From Diphasiastrum complanatum (lineage: Eukaryota > Streptophyta > Lycopodiopsida > Lycopodiales > Lycopodiaceae), in NCBI GenBank assembly GCA_029204225.1, contig MU835743.1, positions 1 through 36,696 on the forward strand: a DNA stretch of 36,696 nucleotides, read 5' to 3'. How positions within the stretch are numbered: the first letter of the stretch is position 1; each line of letters starts with the position of its first letter. A program made the position numbers and the translations under genes. This document shows, one piece after another, positions 23,085-32,888 of this stretch. The notes under the pieces are model-generated. The model saw only the letters and a list, made by a program, of their open reading frames with translations. It ran no database searches and was not told where the DNA came from.

Positions 23085-23185
23085 CTACCTTGTCAAAGTC
23101 TGACATAGCCAAAGGCAATCAGATCCAAGGGGCTTAAGCATTCAAACAATCAACCATCAACAAGTGAACACGAATTCAAGAAACA

Positions 23186-24087
23186 ATGGCTTCAATCAAC
23201 AACATATAGAGCAAGATCTGTACAATTCTGGATTCTTCAGGATCTAACTTCTAGCTTGAAAAGTTAAGACCTCGTTGATAATAAAGGGTGAAGGTTTATT
23301 CCCCTAGGTGGACGGCACAAAAGAGATGCCTACAACATCAGGCAAAGAGCTACGTGAATGGAGGGAGAAAAATGACAAGGCAATAGCCTTGCTTTCATCA
23401 TCCATCGAGGATAGTCTCACACTTGACCTGGCTACACTCTCCAAGGCAAAGGAGATGTAAGTACACTGCTCACAAGATTTCAAACAAAATCACGAAGTCA
23501 AATTATGATGCTGGAAGATCAGCTGACAAATCTACAGTGGAATGGGAAAGACCTCACTTCTTTTGTAAGGAAGATGAAGGACCTATTCCTATCACTACAC
23601 AATTCTAGAGCAAAAAATATAGTGTCAACTGAGAAGCAACTCACTTACCTGTTGAGAGCCTTACCCAGATCTTTCCAGACAACCAAAACCCTGCTCGTGA
23701 AAGATCCTACAATGACCCTTGAAAAGGCAATTGTCAAAATTCAAGAGGAAGTTGAGGCGAGGGAGCACCTTGATCACAAGGATGGTTCTGACCAGGCCCT
23801 CTACGGCAACAAAGAAAAGGCCAAGAAACAATTCAAGCCTAAGAGGAAGTCGAATCAAAGGCAGCATTGAGATCAGCAAGCAGAGAAGACCAGCAAAGGC
23901 AAGTGGACGAACAAAGGGAGGTCGAAACAACAAGGTGGAGAAAAGAAGATTTGCGTGAGATGCAGACGATATGGGCACACAGTTGATACATACTGGCTCA
24001 AATCAAAAATTGAATGTATCCATTGCCACAAAAAGGGGCATGCAGCCATGGATTGTCTCCTGAACCCAAGGAACAAATCAACATAGA
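23186..24087 (+). pseudogene. Family A copia gag
   Basis: The ATG at 23186 (MASINN) opens gag, but a stop follows within seven codons. The rest is readable across frames: GEGLFP, GKELREWREKNDKAIALL, then at 23505-23870 LEDQLTNLQWNGKDLTSFV, LRALPRSFQTTKTLL and KQFKPKRKSNQRQ. Two zinc knuckles follow at about 23950-24060. In the first, CVRCRRYGHTVDTY, the last Cys is Tyr. The second, CIHCHKKGHAAMDC, is intact. Gag is related to that of the minus-strand remnant at 4440-6172. Confidence 0.88.
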
Positions 24088-25333
24088 ACAGACAGGAGAA
24101 CAACAATAGTTCATCCTATGTCGAGGAGCTTGAGAGCTCAAAAATGGCCAAAGAGAGATTGAACAAAAATTGTTCGACCGCCTACATTTGTGATTCTTCA
24201 AGATTCATTGCTCTTGGAGATGGATCCAAACATCAAGTAAACAGTATTGGTTCACTCTGGCTCAACACGAATGGTAGAGACAGACGACTCAAAGACCTTC
24301 CTGTTTGTGCCTACACTACAGCAGGATTTGCTTTCTGTGGCAAGGATAGCTGATGCAGAGATGCGTGTGACATTTTTTTATGAAGCATGCAATGTTATTG
24401 ATGCCAATACCAGTACCCTGATTACTCAGGGCAAAAGAAAAGATAATCTATATATGCCTGTCTGTAGATCAGGTGCATCAGACTCATGATAATTCGCTAG
24501 ACACTCTGTGGCACAAGAGACTATGCCACATGAATTCGATGGCACTTTACCAAGCAAGCCATCATGGAGCTATAACAGGGGTCAACATCTCGAATGCGAA
24601 CAATTCGACCACCTTTGATGCATGTCTGAAGGGTAAGATGTCTCGCACTCCATTTGTTAAAGACTCCTATAGAACGACTAAGATTCTGGAGTTAGTGCAT
24701 TCTGACATTTGTGGGCCTTTCAATGTGATCTCAGTAGGAGGCTCGAAATACTACATAACCTTCATTGATGATTATAGTAAATTCGCCAAAGTGTATTTCA
24801 TTTAGAATAAATCAGAAGCATTTGATAAATTCACAGAGTATGTGAATTGGACAGAGAGATGCACCGGCAACAAACTGAAGCAAATCAGGATAGATCGAGG
24901 TGGCGAATATATCTCGAATCGCTTCACTGACTTCTGCAATGATTGTGGTATTATTCACAGAAGGACTGTAGCTTATACACCGCAGCACAACGGTGTTGCA
25001 GAGAGGAAGAATAGGACCCTGATGGAAGCTGCCAGATGCATGATGGCCTACTTGAAGGCTCCAAGGGTACTGTGGGCTGAAGCAGTAGCTCCAGCTGCAT
25101 ACATCTATAACAGGACAGAGAAGTCTGGTGTCCCTCACACGACACCACACGAATTATGGTGGGGTAGAAAGCCCAACTTGTCTCACATCAGAATCTCTGG
25201 TTGTGCAACTTATGCACATATCCCTGATAAACTTCGAAAGAAGCTTGATGAGAAAGCTGAACAGAAATTTTTGGTAGGTTATGACAACAATTCGTCATAT
25301 TACAAATTCTACATGCCAGACACGAATGCTTAA
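24088..25333 (+). pseudogene. Family A copia protease remnant and integrase
   Basis: Near 24185 YICDSSRFIALGDGSKHQV shows a protease in which the DSGA active-site region is cut: CDS runs straight into RFIALGDGS. GAG-pre-integrase follows at 24473 (LWHKRLCHMNSMALY, then FDACLKGKM, where the first Cys of a CxxC pair is Phe). The integrase core has all three catalytic acidic residues: HSDICGPF (about 24700), IDRGGEY (about 24892) and GVAERKN (about 24994). One in-frame stop at 24803 interrupts YFI/NKSEAF. The core then runs open for 163 codons to 25333 (PDKLRKKLDEKAEQKFLVGY). Confidence 0.9.
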
Positions 25334-26045
25334 AGACAGTGAGAGATGTCAGATTCGATGAGAGCAGGACAATGGCCAATGATGATCTTGTCAGCTATGA
25401 ATATCTCGAAAGACAGTACTATGATCTGCCACCAGCAACAGAGGGAGCATAAGACGAACACAAAAATGAAGATTTTCGAGTCGCTTTGCATTCGTGACGA
25501 ATCAGAAGACGAAAGATTCAAGAGGTAGCCTTCTGCTACAATGCCTATAAACCAAGATGGTTCTGGACCCATCAGAGTAGAGAAAGACAAAGGCATTGCT
25601 ATCCTAGGAGGATCTCCTAGAAGGTCGACAAGACCACGAAGAGCACCAACAAGATGCGTGTGCCAGGCAGCTCAGCTTCCACATCAAAAGAATTCTGTGG
25701 ATTCAGTGGCGAACCACAGACATTCAAGGAGGCAATTGAATTCTAGAGAAGGACAAATGGATCCAAGCCATGAAGAAGAGATGGAGTCCATGAGGAAGAA
25801 CCAGTTATGGATATTGCAGCCATTACCTGATAAGCGAAAGGCTGTGAAATGTAAATGGGGCTACAAGCTCAAGTATGGACCATATGGAGATGTCTCCAAA
25901 TACAAGGCAAGACTAGTAGCGAAGGAATTCTCTCAAAGATATGGTATTGATCATTCTAAAACCTTATCTCCTGTTGTCAAACATTCGTCCCTACATTTGT
26001 TATTTGCATATGCAGCTGCTTATGACCTCAGGATCCACATTGTGG
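25334..26045 (+). pseudogene. Family A copia RT, N-terminal part only
   Basis: The linker (RRSTRPRRAPTR, about 25620) and RT start are clear: MDPSHEEEMESMRKNQLWIL, VKCKWGYKLKY, YKARLVAKEFSQRYGIDHSK, LSPVVKHSSLHLLFAYAAA. RT stops just at motif A: IHIVD is followed at about 26046 by sequence that matches the region after RNase H in the minus-strand element at 30500. So most of RT and all of RNase H are deleted. AGCTA occurs on both sides of the junction, which would fit a microhomology deletion. Confidence 0.87.
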
Positions 26046-26220
26046 ACAGCTATCATGCTTTGAGAGAGAGCTGAAAAAACATTTTGTTTCTAATGCCAAA
26101 GCTTTGCTAGCTTTCAGTTTTGAAGCTTTGACAAAAGACGACACGACACAAAATCAGTCGTGCCCCATGAACAACCAAGAAGATCAGCAAAGTACCAAGG
26201 GGTACAACTATTTGATCTGA
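26046..26220 (+). pseudogene. Family A post-RNase H extension
   Basis: In the frame starting CTA at 26048 the sequence stays open for 56 codons (CFERELKKHFVSNAKALLAF near the start) and stops at TGA 26218-26220, five bases before the LTR start used here. The minus-strand copy at about 30560-30219 has a related but longer stretch (CFERELKKQSVSDCKALLAF) that also ends in TGA five bases before its LTR. Function unknown. Confidence 0.6.
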
Positions 26221-26225
26221 TAACA

Positions 26226-26987
26226 TGACATCATCAAAAATATTCTAGATTGTGGCTAATCTGCCACTCTTGTAATTCGTGAACCAGTTCTAGATGTTTA
26301 ATCTTTCTAATTTGTAAGTTACAAGAATGCGACAAGAATTGTTCGCGAACTATATACTTTCTGATTGATGCATAATACAATAAGTCTAATGCTAGTAAGC
26401 AAGACAATTGCCAGAAGACGAAGTATACAAAATATGAATCCGCTTGCATGTGAGATAATTCTGTAATAGGATCTGTAGATCCAAAGGTCTGCTAGTAAGC
26501 GAGACTCAAATTCGTGAGAGAACTGTATTTCTCTCACGTCAACGCACTACATGGATCTGCATGCAGTGCTTGAAGAATCAGAAAAATCAATAGATGATTT
26601 TGTAGCTGTTGTGCACAATATTAATCTAGATGATTGTATGATCCTATATGTAAATTTGTCTGATATTATTCATGTGTCTGATTAGCTTGTTCATTCTATT
26701 CCACACCTTGGTTTGATTTCGTTGAATGTTGTATTAATTTGTTAATGTAGATCAGCAATTTTTGACTCCTCTCTGAAGGATTGTAGCAGTGATACAACAC
26801 GCATTGACCAGCGATCACATCTGAATTTCTGACGAACTGATTCTGTTCACGAATCTTTTCACTTCGTGCTTCGCTTCACGATCACCTGGCTACAAGAGAA
26901 AATCAATTACAAAGCTCACCTGTTCGTTTCGTTTTGTTTTTTCTATTTTCATTTCGTCTCGTCTCGTTACAGAGCTTGATTGCTTGA
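26226..26987 (+). repeat. 3' LTR of family A copia, cut by another element
   Basis: It begins TGACATCATC and shares GTGGCTAATCTGCCACTC with the minus-strand LTR A at 29549-30213. The exact start could lie up to 30 bases earlier, after AAGGGG. It matches the 5' LTR until TTGATTGCTTGA at 26987, where a minus-strand element begins. The remaining U5 is not found in this window. Confidence 0.75.
26513..26538. other. LTR A hairpin, plus copy
   Basis: CGTGAGAGAA, six-base loop CTGTAT, TTCTCTCACG: a perfect 10-bp stem. The same stem with a different loop occurs at 29885-29910. Confidence 0.8.
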
Positions 26988-28212
26988 TGTTGGAGAAAGA
27001 GGGTGTGTCGTGCATGAGAAACAAAAATATCTCGAAAAGAAAATGAACATGAAAAAAAAACAAACTCGAAACTCGAACGAGAAACGAACTAAGATAGAAA
27101 GTGTTTGTGCACAACGGAATGAGCTATATTACTCTTTCCCTAAGCATGACTATGCCTATCAGAAACGAATAGAACGTTAGTGATAGAAATCATTGTCGTT
27201 CTGATTACATAGCCAAACATTAATAAAACACCAGAAGAATAATTTACCACGAACAGCTAGACAAATTATTTGTCGCAAATGATTCGCAAAGAGCTAGAAT
27301 GAGCTCGACTGATAATCAGTCGCAAATGATTCGCGAAAGGCAAGACTAAATATTAGTCGTCAACAGCTAGACTAATAAATAACTTGCTAAGAACAGATTA
27401 GCAATGAGCAATAAGAGAGTCAGATAGAATGAAGAAAGGCATAACAATATCGACACAAATCTGAACACTGAATAAAAGAGCTGCTATCAGATTAAGTATA
27501 GCAAAATATACATGTCAATAATGCGGTAGAGCACAAGACAATAGCGGATGAAACCGTGTGCTCTACAAAGCTAATTCAATCGGTAAAAGAAATGAACCTA
27601 TTATTGACAATAAAGAATCAATGCGCAAGGCATCTACTTTGTCTATCTCTGATAAGCTTCTGATGCTATTATTTTAAACACAGTTCATCAAACTGAATAC
27701 GCAACTGGTATTCAATATATATACACAATGTTACAGGTGTGCAGATGAAGAAAGTACAAAGTGGATGTGTTGTCTGTAAGAGATCGTGCGTGGTTGTTGT
27801 CATTGTCAAATCCGTTAGCACAGTTGTATGGGATGAGCGTGAAAGGGCGTGACGTCAGCCTTTGCTGAAATGAACATTAGTGAAGATGCGAAAAATGCGT
27901 CACTCTGACTAAATGCCTTAGGATTTGATTTACAGGGTGTCTTCGCTTTTCCTAGGGCACCTTTTTGCATTTTGTAAGACAGTGTCGTCTTTTTCGCCTA
28001 TCACAAAACACGTGTAAAAACATAGTGTCACATTTTTCACCTCTTTTTTGCCTGTGAAAATCTACTTGTATTTATGCAAACAGTCGCGTTTTATTCGTCT
28101 GTCTTATTTTACATGTAAATATGTAGACTGTGTGACAACATGAGTAAAAATGCAGCATGAATGGAGGCAAATTAAAATGAGATTTAGGAGAGTAGAGGAG
28201 ATAAATCCAACA
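26988..28212 (-). repeat. LTR B, 1225 bp (3' LTR of a minus-strand copia)
   Basis: On the minus strand it runs TGTTGGATTTATC to TTTCTCCAACA, with a perfect 7-bp terminal inversion TGTTGGA/TCCAACA, and directly follows a polypurine tract (28213-28221). It interrupts LTR A at 26987. A TATATATA at about 27714-27721 could be its TATA box. Downstream of that, at 27260-27404, is a run of short palindromes. No second LTR B was found in the window. Confidence 0.75.
27260..27404. repeat. Cluster of short palindromes in LTR B
   Basis: GACAAATTATTTGTC (27260-27274), GACTGATAATCAGTC (27307-27321) and GACTAAATATTAGTC (27344-27358) are each self-complementary, with different middles and a shared GAC...GTC frame. 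The first two are followed by the same GCAAATGATTCGC. GAGCT/AGCTC (27291-27306) and TTGCTAA/TTAGCAA (27384-27404) add two more stems. Confidence 0.8.
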
Positions 28213-28221
28213 CCCCCCCTT
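28213..28221 (-). other. Polypurine tract
   Basis: On the minus strand AAGGGGGGG directly precedes LTR B (TGTTGG). Confidence 0.85.
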
Positions 28222-29532
28222 AATCTGGATCCGTGAATGCCTTGATCTTCAGACTAAGCAATGCACACTTAATGCTTTCGTGAATATATTAGTAACCATT
28301 TTTAGCGTTCTGCAGTACATTAAGCTTACCTCCTTGTTGAGAACCTTGTCCCTGATGTAGTGATATCTGATTTCAATGTGCTTACTCCTAGAGTGAAATC
28401 TAAGATTGGCCAATAAGGCAATAGCACTCTGATTATCATAGAATGAAATTGTAGGGCTGTACTGATACAGATTAACTTCTAACAGTAAATTTCTCAACCA
28501 AAACGCTTCCTTAATAGATTAAGAAGCAGCAATATATTCTGCTTCTGTAGAAGGAAGTGTCAGAGAGGTTTGTTTACGACTGTTCCATGAGATAGGACCG
28601 TCATTGAAGAAGAATGTAAATCCAGATGTGGACTTACGATTGTCTATATCTCCTCCCCAGGTTGCATCAGAATATCCACTGAGCTGATGAAGATTGTCGT
28701 TGCTGACATTTTCATAGCATATGCATTGGTCCATGGTAGCTTGAATATACCTCGTGACTCTTATGAGAGCCTTCCAATGGGTAATGCCAGAATTAGCCAT
28801 ATATTGGCTGAGTGAGCTTACTGCAAAAGAGATATCGGGTCTTGTACAGACCATTGCGTACATGAGAGATCCAAGTATCAATCAATAAGGATACTCTCTC
28901 ATCTGCTCTTCTTCTTACTTGGTCTGGGGACATTGGTCCTTTCACAAATACAAGCCTGGATCCATCGGTGAGTGAGCTAATTTACAATTCATTAGATTGT
29001 ATCTGTTAAAAACATTGTAAAGATACATTTGTTGAGTGATGTATATGAATCGTATCGCTTTGTCTCTATGGATCTGAATGCCCAGACATAAGTGAGCCTC
29101 ACCTTGATCAGTCATGTCAAACTCTGAAAACAACATTTGCTTAGAATCCTTGACCATATTGGTATTGTTGCTGAAGAGCAACGTATCATCCACGTATAAG
29201 GTGATGATAATGAAGGATTGTTGCACTAACTTGGAATAGACATTGCAATTAGCAGTGCTTGGTTTGAATCCTTGTTCGATGAGGAATGTGTTGATTCTCT
29301 GAAACCAAGCTCTGACAGATTGTTTCAAGCCATAAAGTGCTTTGTGGAGTTTATAGACATGATTTTTCATACCTTCCAGAACGTATCCTTTGAGCTGGAT
29401 CATGTAGATGTCTTCTTGTATAACTCCATTCAGATAGGCTGTTTGCACATCAAGTTGATGTACTTCGAGGTCGGCAGCTGCATCATAAGACAGGGGCATT
29501 CGGATCGACGAATGTGATGAGAATCGTGAGAT
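28222..29532 (-). pseudogene. Copia RT and RNase H (first minus-strand copy)
   Basis: A single minus-strand frame from about 29532 to 28249 is interrupted only by a few stops. RT starts HSSIRMPLSYDAAADLEV, with motif A LDVQTAYLNG intact, LYGLKQSVRAWFQRI, and an intact LYVDDTLLF box (about 29195). RNase H has YSDATWGGD, STEAEYIAAS, YDNQSAIALL and SKHIEIRYHYIRD, so its acidic residues are present. The C-terminus (IFTKAL) leads to a polypurine tract and LTR B. Everything from gag to early RT is deleted: the RT start lies directly next to a primer-binding site at 29544. Well preserved compared with other copies. Confidence 0.92.
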
Positions 29533-29544
29533 GCTTTGATACCA
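29533..29544 (-). other. Primer-binding site next to LTR A
   Basis: On the minus strand TGGTATCAAAGC follows LTR A after the four bases TTAG. It shows that LTR A at 29549-30213 acts as a 5' LTR for the sequence at 28222-29532. Confidence 0.85.
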
Positions 29545-29548
29545 CTAA

Positions 29549-30213
29549 TGAATCTAGGGGAGAAAATTCATGAAACAATCGCGACTCTCTTTCAAGATTC
29601 AGATGGAGTTCAGATGCGTTCGCTAGGCACTGCCAACTGAAACACTCCTACAATCCTCCAGAGAGTAGTCAGTTACTACTGATCTACGTTCACAAAATTA
29701 ATACAGCATTCAGCTTAATTTTCAACCAAGGTGCGAAATTCAAAGGAAACAAGAAAACTCAGACATATGAAATAAACAACATAAGCATTCAACGTCCAAG
29801 ATCAAACACAACTAGAAAATAATCTATATTGATTTTCTCTGGCTTTTTCAGGACACTGCTTTGAGAATCCACGCAGTGCGTTGGCGTGAGAGAAGCACGC
29901 TTCTCTCACGAGTAGTAGTCTCACTTCACTAGCGGACAATTGGATCTTCTGATCCTAGACAAAATTATCTTCTCGCACACAGACGGAGCTTCTGTCTGTG
30001 TTCGTCTTGATTGCTTACTAGCATCAGACTTCTTCAGTGTCTCTTCTCTTAGTTACACTCGGTGTATCCTGTTCTGATATATGTCAAGTATTATCCACTA
30101 AGTACGGTCTCTCTATGTAAACCTAAGATTAGAATGATTATACATCTAAAACTAGTCAGGAAATTACAAGAGTGGCAGATTAGCCATGACCTAGGAAGTA
30201 TCTGCTGACGTCA
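29549..30213 (-). repeat. LTR A, minus-strand copy (665 bp)
   Basis: On the minus strand it runs TGACGTCAGCAG to CTAGATTCA. It shares many blocks with 26226-26987 (GTGGCTAATCTGCCACTC, the hairpin, CAACGCACT). It starts with TGACGTCA, a perfect palindrome of the CRE/ASF-1 type bound by plant bZIP factors. It lies five bases after the end of one copia coding region (30219) and four bases before a primer site, so it is shared by two copia bodies in tandem. Confidence 0.8.
29885..29910. other. LTR A hairpin, minus copy
   Basis: CGTGAGAGAA, loop GCACGC, TTCTCTCACG. The stem is identical to 26513-26538 while the loop differs. Confidence 0.8.
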
Positions 30214-30218
30214 TGCCA

Positions 30219-31757
30219 TCAGGTCAGATCTCTATACTTTTGGGTACTTGCATGATCTCTGGTGGTACTCCTTGGAGCGTGAGGACAGAACGGGTTTTTT
30301 TTCCACCATTGGTTTTGTTTACCTCGTCTGTCTTTCTCTCTTGCTGGATCGCAAAGGAATCTCATTCGTGGATCCTTCGTGTTCGCAAACCATTCATGTT
30401 CATCTTTGTTGACTTTTGTGTTCACAAAACTCTTCGTGTTTTGTGTCTCCAGATGTTCGAGTTCGTGAACATCTTCGTCAGGTGAAGGGCTAAAAGCTAG
30501 CAAGGCTTTGCAATCAGAAACACTTTGTTTCTTCAGCTCCCTCTCAAAGCATGGTAGCTTTATGATCTCGAGACTGTTCCTTTCCCTCTCAAAGAGCCCT
30601 TTGTCCAGAACTTTAGTGAAGATGTCAACAACCATATCTTTCGTTCCTATGAAGGTGGTCCGCATCATCTTCCTTTCAATCAAATCCCTGATCAAGTGAT
30701 ACTTGATCGCGATGTGCTTCATTCTTGAGTGGAACACATGATCTTTCGTCAGGTGTATCGCAGAGGTGTTTCCATCTGCAACACCAATGGCTTGTTCCTT
30801 GTTTTGTCCAATTCGTCTAGGAACTGCCTTTGCCAGATTATTTCGTTGGCCATCTTTGTTGCTGCTACGTACCCTGCTTCGTAGGACGACTGGGCTACAA
30901 TGGTCTGCTTCTTGCTGACCCAGAGAACTACTGCTCTTGATGCGATGGTGCATCCTCCTGAGACGCTTTTACAGTCATCCCTGAGAGATGCCCAGCTAGC
31001 ATCGCTATAGGAAAGTATTTAGAGACTTGCACCATGATAATAACACAAGCCATAATCCCTCGTTAATTGAAGATATTGCAAAATTGATTTTGCAATCTTC
31101 CAATGTGTCGGGCTTGGATTTGTGCAGAGTTGGCTCATCCTGAATACTGCATAAGCAATATCAGGGCATGTGTTGTCTGCAAGGTACATCAGTGAACCTA
31201 TCAGCCTCCTGTAGGGTGTGAGCTACATCTGTTCTCTTTCTTCCTCAGTCTTTGGACAGTCATCATTTGTTAGCACCGTCCCTTGGAACATTGGAGTGTT
31301 CGCTCCTTTGCAGTTCAACATCCCAAAGTCCTCTAGGATCTTCTGGGTGTATCTGGACTAGTGAAGGTATAACTTGTCTCCCTCATAGTCCCTTTAAATT
31401 TGTAAGCCTAGGTAACACCTAGCTTCTCCCATATCCACTATCTCGAAATGCTTCGAGATGTCTGTCTTTACTTCAGCAATTAGCTGCTCACTCCTGCAAA
31501 GTATCAGAGTGTCATCCACATAAACAGCCACTATGATGATCTGCCCATCTGTAACTCTGACATACACATTGGAGTCAGCCAGCAGAGGCTTGAATCCCAA
31601 TGATTTCAGGGCCTGATCCTTCTTCTTGTACCTTGTCGGGCTGATTGCTTCAGACCGTAGATGCTTCTATGCATTCTGCATACGTAGTCAGGAAGAGAAT
31701 TTGAGACAAATCCTGGGGGTTGATCCATGTAGACCTCTTCGTCTAATTTGCCAACAA
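30219..31757 (-). pseudogene. Copia RT and RNase H with long C-terminal extension (second minus-strand copy, family A)
   Basis: Minus strand. RT enters mid-domain at about 31757 (KLDEEVYMDQPPGFV, MHRSIYGLKQSAR), has AVYVDDTLIL (about 31520) and GEARCYLGLQI. RNase H pieces follow: RRLIGSLMYLADNTCPDIAYAV, YSDASWASL, KKQTIVAQSSYEA, then a frame at 30953-30219 with HLTKDHVFHSRMKHIAIKYH and VVDIFTKVLDKGLFERER. The same frame continues about 110 codons (CFERELKKQSVSDC, an acidic and Asn-Thr-Lys-rich stretch, then RRGKQNQWWKK) to a stop five bases before LTR A. Frameshifts occur in RT and early RNase H. The 5' part of the element is missing at 31757. Confidence 0.9.
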
Positions 31758-31869
31758 TAACATAATGCTAAGAGAGCGAACAGCCAAAGGACCACGGGGA
31801 TGCAAAACACCAAAAAGTGTGTTTTCACTCAGGGAGTTGGAAGGCCAAATCATGAAGAGGCCTTATCGT
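31758..31869. other. Short unassigned junction sequence
   Basis: No gene. AAAACAC and GTGTTTT around 31805-31823 can pair as a small stem. It separates the truncated copia from the GC-rich minisatellite. Confidence 0.4.
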
Positions 31870-32035
31870 CGGAGCCGGGGTCTACCGGCAGCCCCCGAAC
31901 CCCGTCGTTGGGGGGTATTGCCCCCAAACCCCCCACCGGGGAGCTACTGCCCCCCGGACCCCCTGTTTCTCGGGGGGCTATCACCCCCCGAACCCCATGT
32001 TTCTTGGAGGACTACCACCCCCTAAACCCCCTAGA
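31870..32035. repeat. GC-rich minisatellite, about five units of 29-34 bp
   Basis: Units share C5-6, then (G)AA or GGA, then C4 (cores near 31898, 31927, 31957, 31991 and 32025) separated by a (T)GGGG-containing spacer. C-runs alternate with G-runs, so each unit can fold on itself. The Pro-rich open frames across it are probably by-products of the repeat. Surroundings are AT-rich. Confidence 0.8.
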
Positions 32036-32392
32036 ACTTCCTGCTATATAGACACTGTAGATAAAAATGCTATCGCCCCCCCTAGATAAAAATGGGGTCC
32101 AAATGCACGCCGAGAAGGGCCCAATATTTCTGCCCCGAACTATATGCACATTGCACTCACATCTCCAGTGAAATGATTGCAAAAGTGATCATCATCCATA
32201 CAGTTGATAGCCCAAACTGTAGGATTAACATTTACTGAAAACCAGAGCAAATGACAACCAATAGCTATTGAAAATAAGATTTGTTTGTGCCTCATCTACT
32301 GCACTTTTGAGAGGCAAAACGTTGGTTTGACCATTGATCCCCTAAAAAAATTTCAGACGTAAGCTACTTTTCCAAAAAAAAATAAAAATGCA
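32036..32392. other. No recognisable gene
   Basis: Two GATAAAAATG-type blocks near 32056 and 32083 sit at the edge of the minisatellite. Otherwise no coding signal or repeat stands out. Confidence 0.45.
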
Positions 32393-32437
32393 GAATCGCG
32401 ATTCGCGAATCGTGGACCCAGCGAATCGAGATTCGCT
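32393..32437. repeat. CpG-rich overlapping palindromes (CGAATCG motif)
   Basis: GAATCGCGATTC (32393-32404) and CGATTCGCGAATCG (32399-32412) are perfect overlapping palindromes. AGCGAATC-GA-GATTCGCT (32420-32437) is a third. The outer arms also pair with each other as one longer imperfect hairpin. Confidence 0.85.
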
Positions 32438-32888
32438 GCAACTATGTCTCATATATTAGTTGTTGATGAGGTTTTGTCCCTTTGTGGTGTCAAAACCCTT
32501 GGTGATCACATGCTTCAATACAAAGTCTTTCCTTTAAGAGGCAAGGCGAAAATGGTGAGAGTGTGGAATAGCCATTTTACAACCTCGTGACTACCCTTGG
32601 AATGTATTTTTGCTTACGCATGGGTTTAGGACAAAAATGGTGAGAGTGTGGAAAACACCCAAAAGATGAGGTGAAAATGTTAGGAGGAACAAATCTGGTG
32701 GTGACGTTTGAAAGGATGCGCAATAGAATAATGAATAGTAAGTCTATAAGTTGAGAAATGGCTTATTGAATCAATTTTTTCTCCGATGTGCTGCTGTTCT
32801 TGTTCTTCTATTTACAGCCGAAAGATACGCTCTCGTATTCAGAATATTTAACCTCAATTATAAGTTCTATGACAGTCACGTGCAACGA
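32438..32888. other. No gene; 20-bp direct repeat
   Basis: AAAATGGTGAGAGTGTGGAA occurs at 32549-32568 and 32634-32653, starts 85 bases apart. No coding signal. The end of this stretch holds the likely tRNA promoter elements. Confidence 0.6.
32860..32885 (+). promoter_or_regulatory. Plant-type tRNA upstream elements
   Basis: TATAAG at 32860, about 29 bases before the tRNA, and CAA at 32883-32885 match the TATA-like box and CAA start motif known upstream of plant nuclear tRNA genes. Confidence 0.5.

Noticed and set aside
31870-32035. CRISPR-like array
   Set aside because: Units are degenerate with no unique spacers, and the genome is a plant's. It is a minisatellite.
31765-32051. Proline-rich open frames over the GC-rich block
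   Set aside because: They follow from the C-run minisatellite and have no domain or conserved start.
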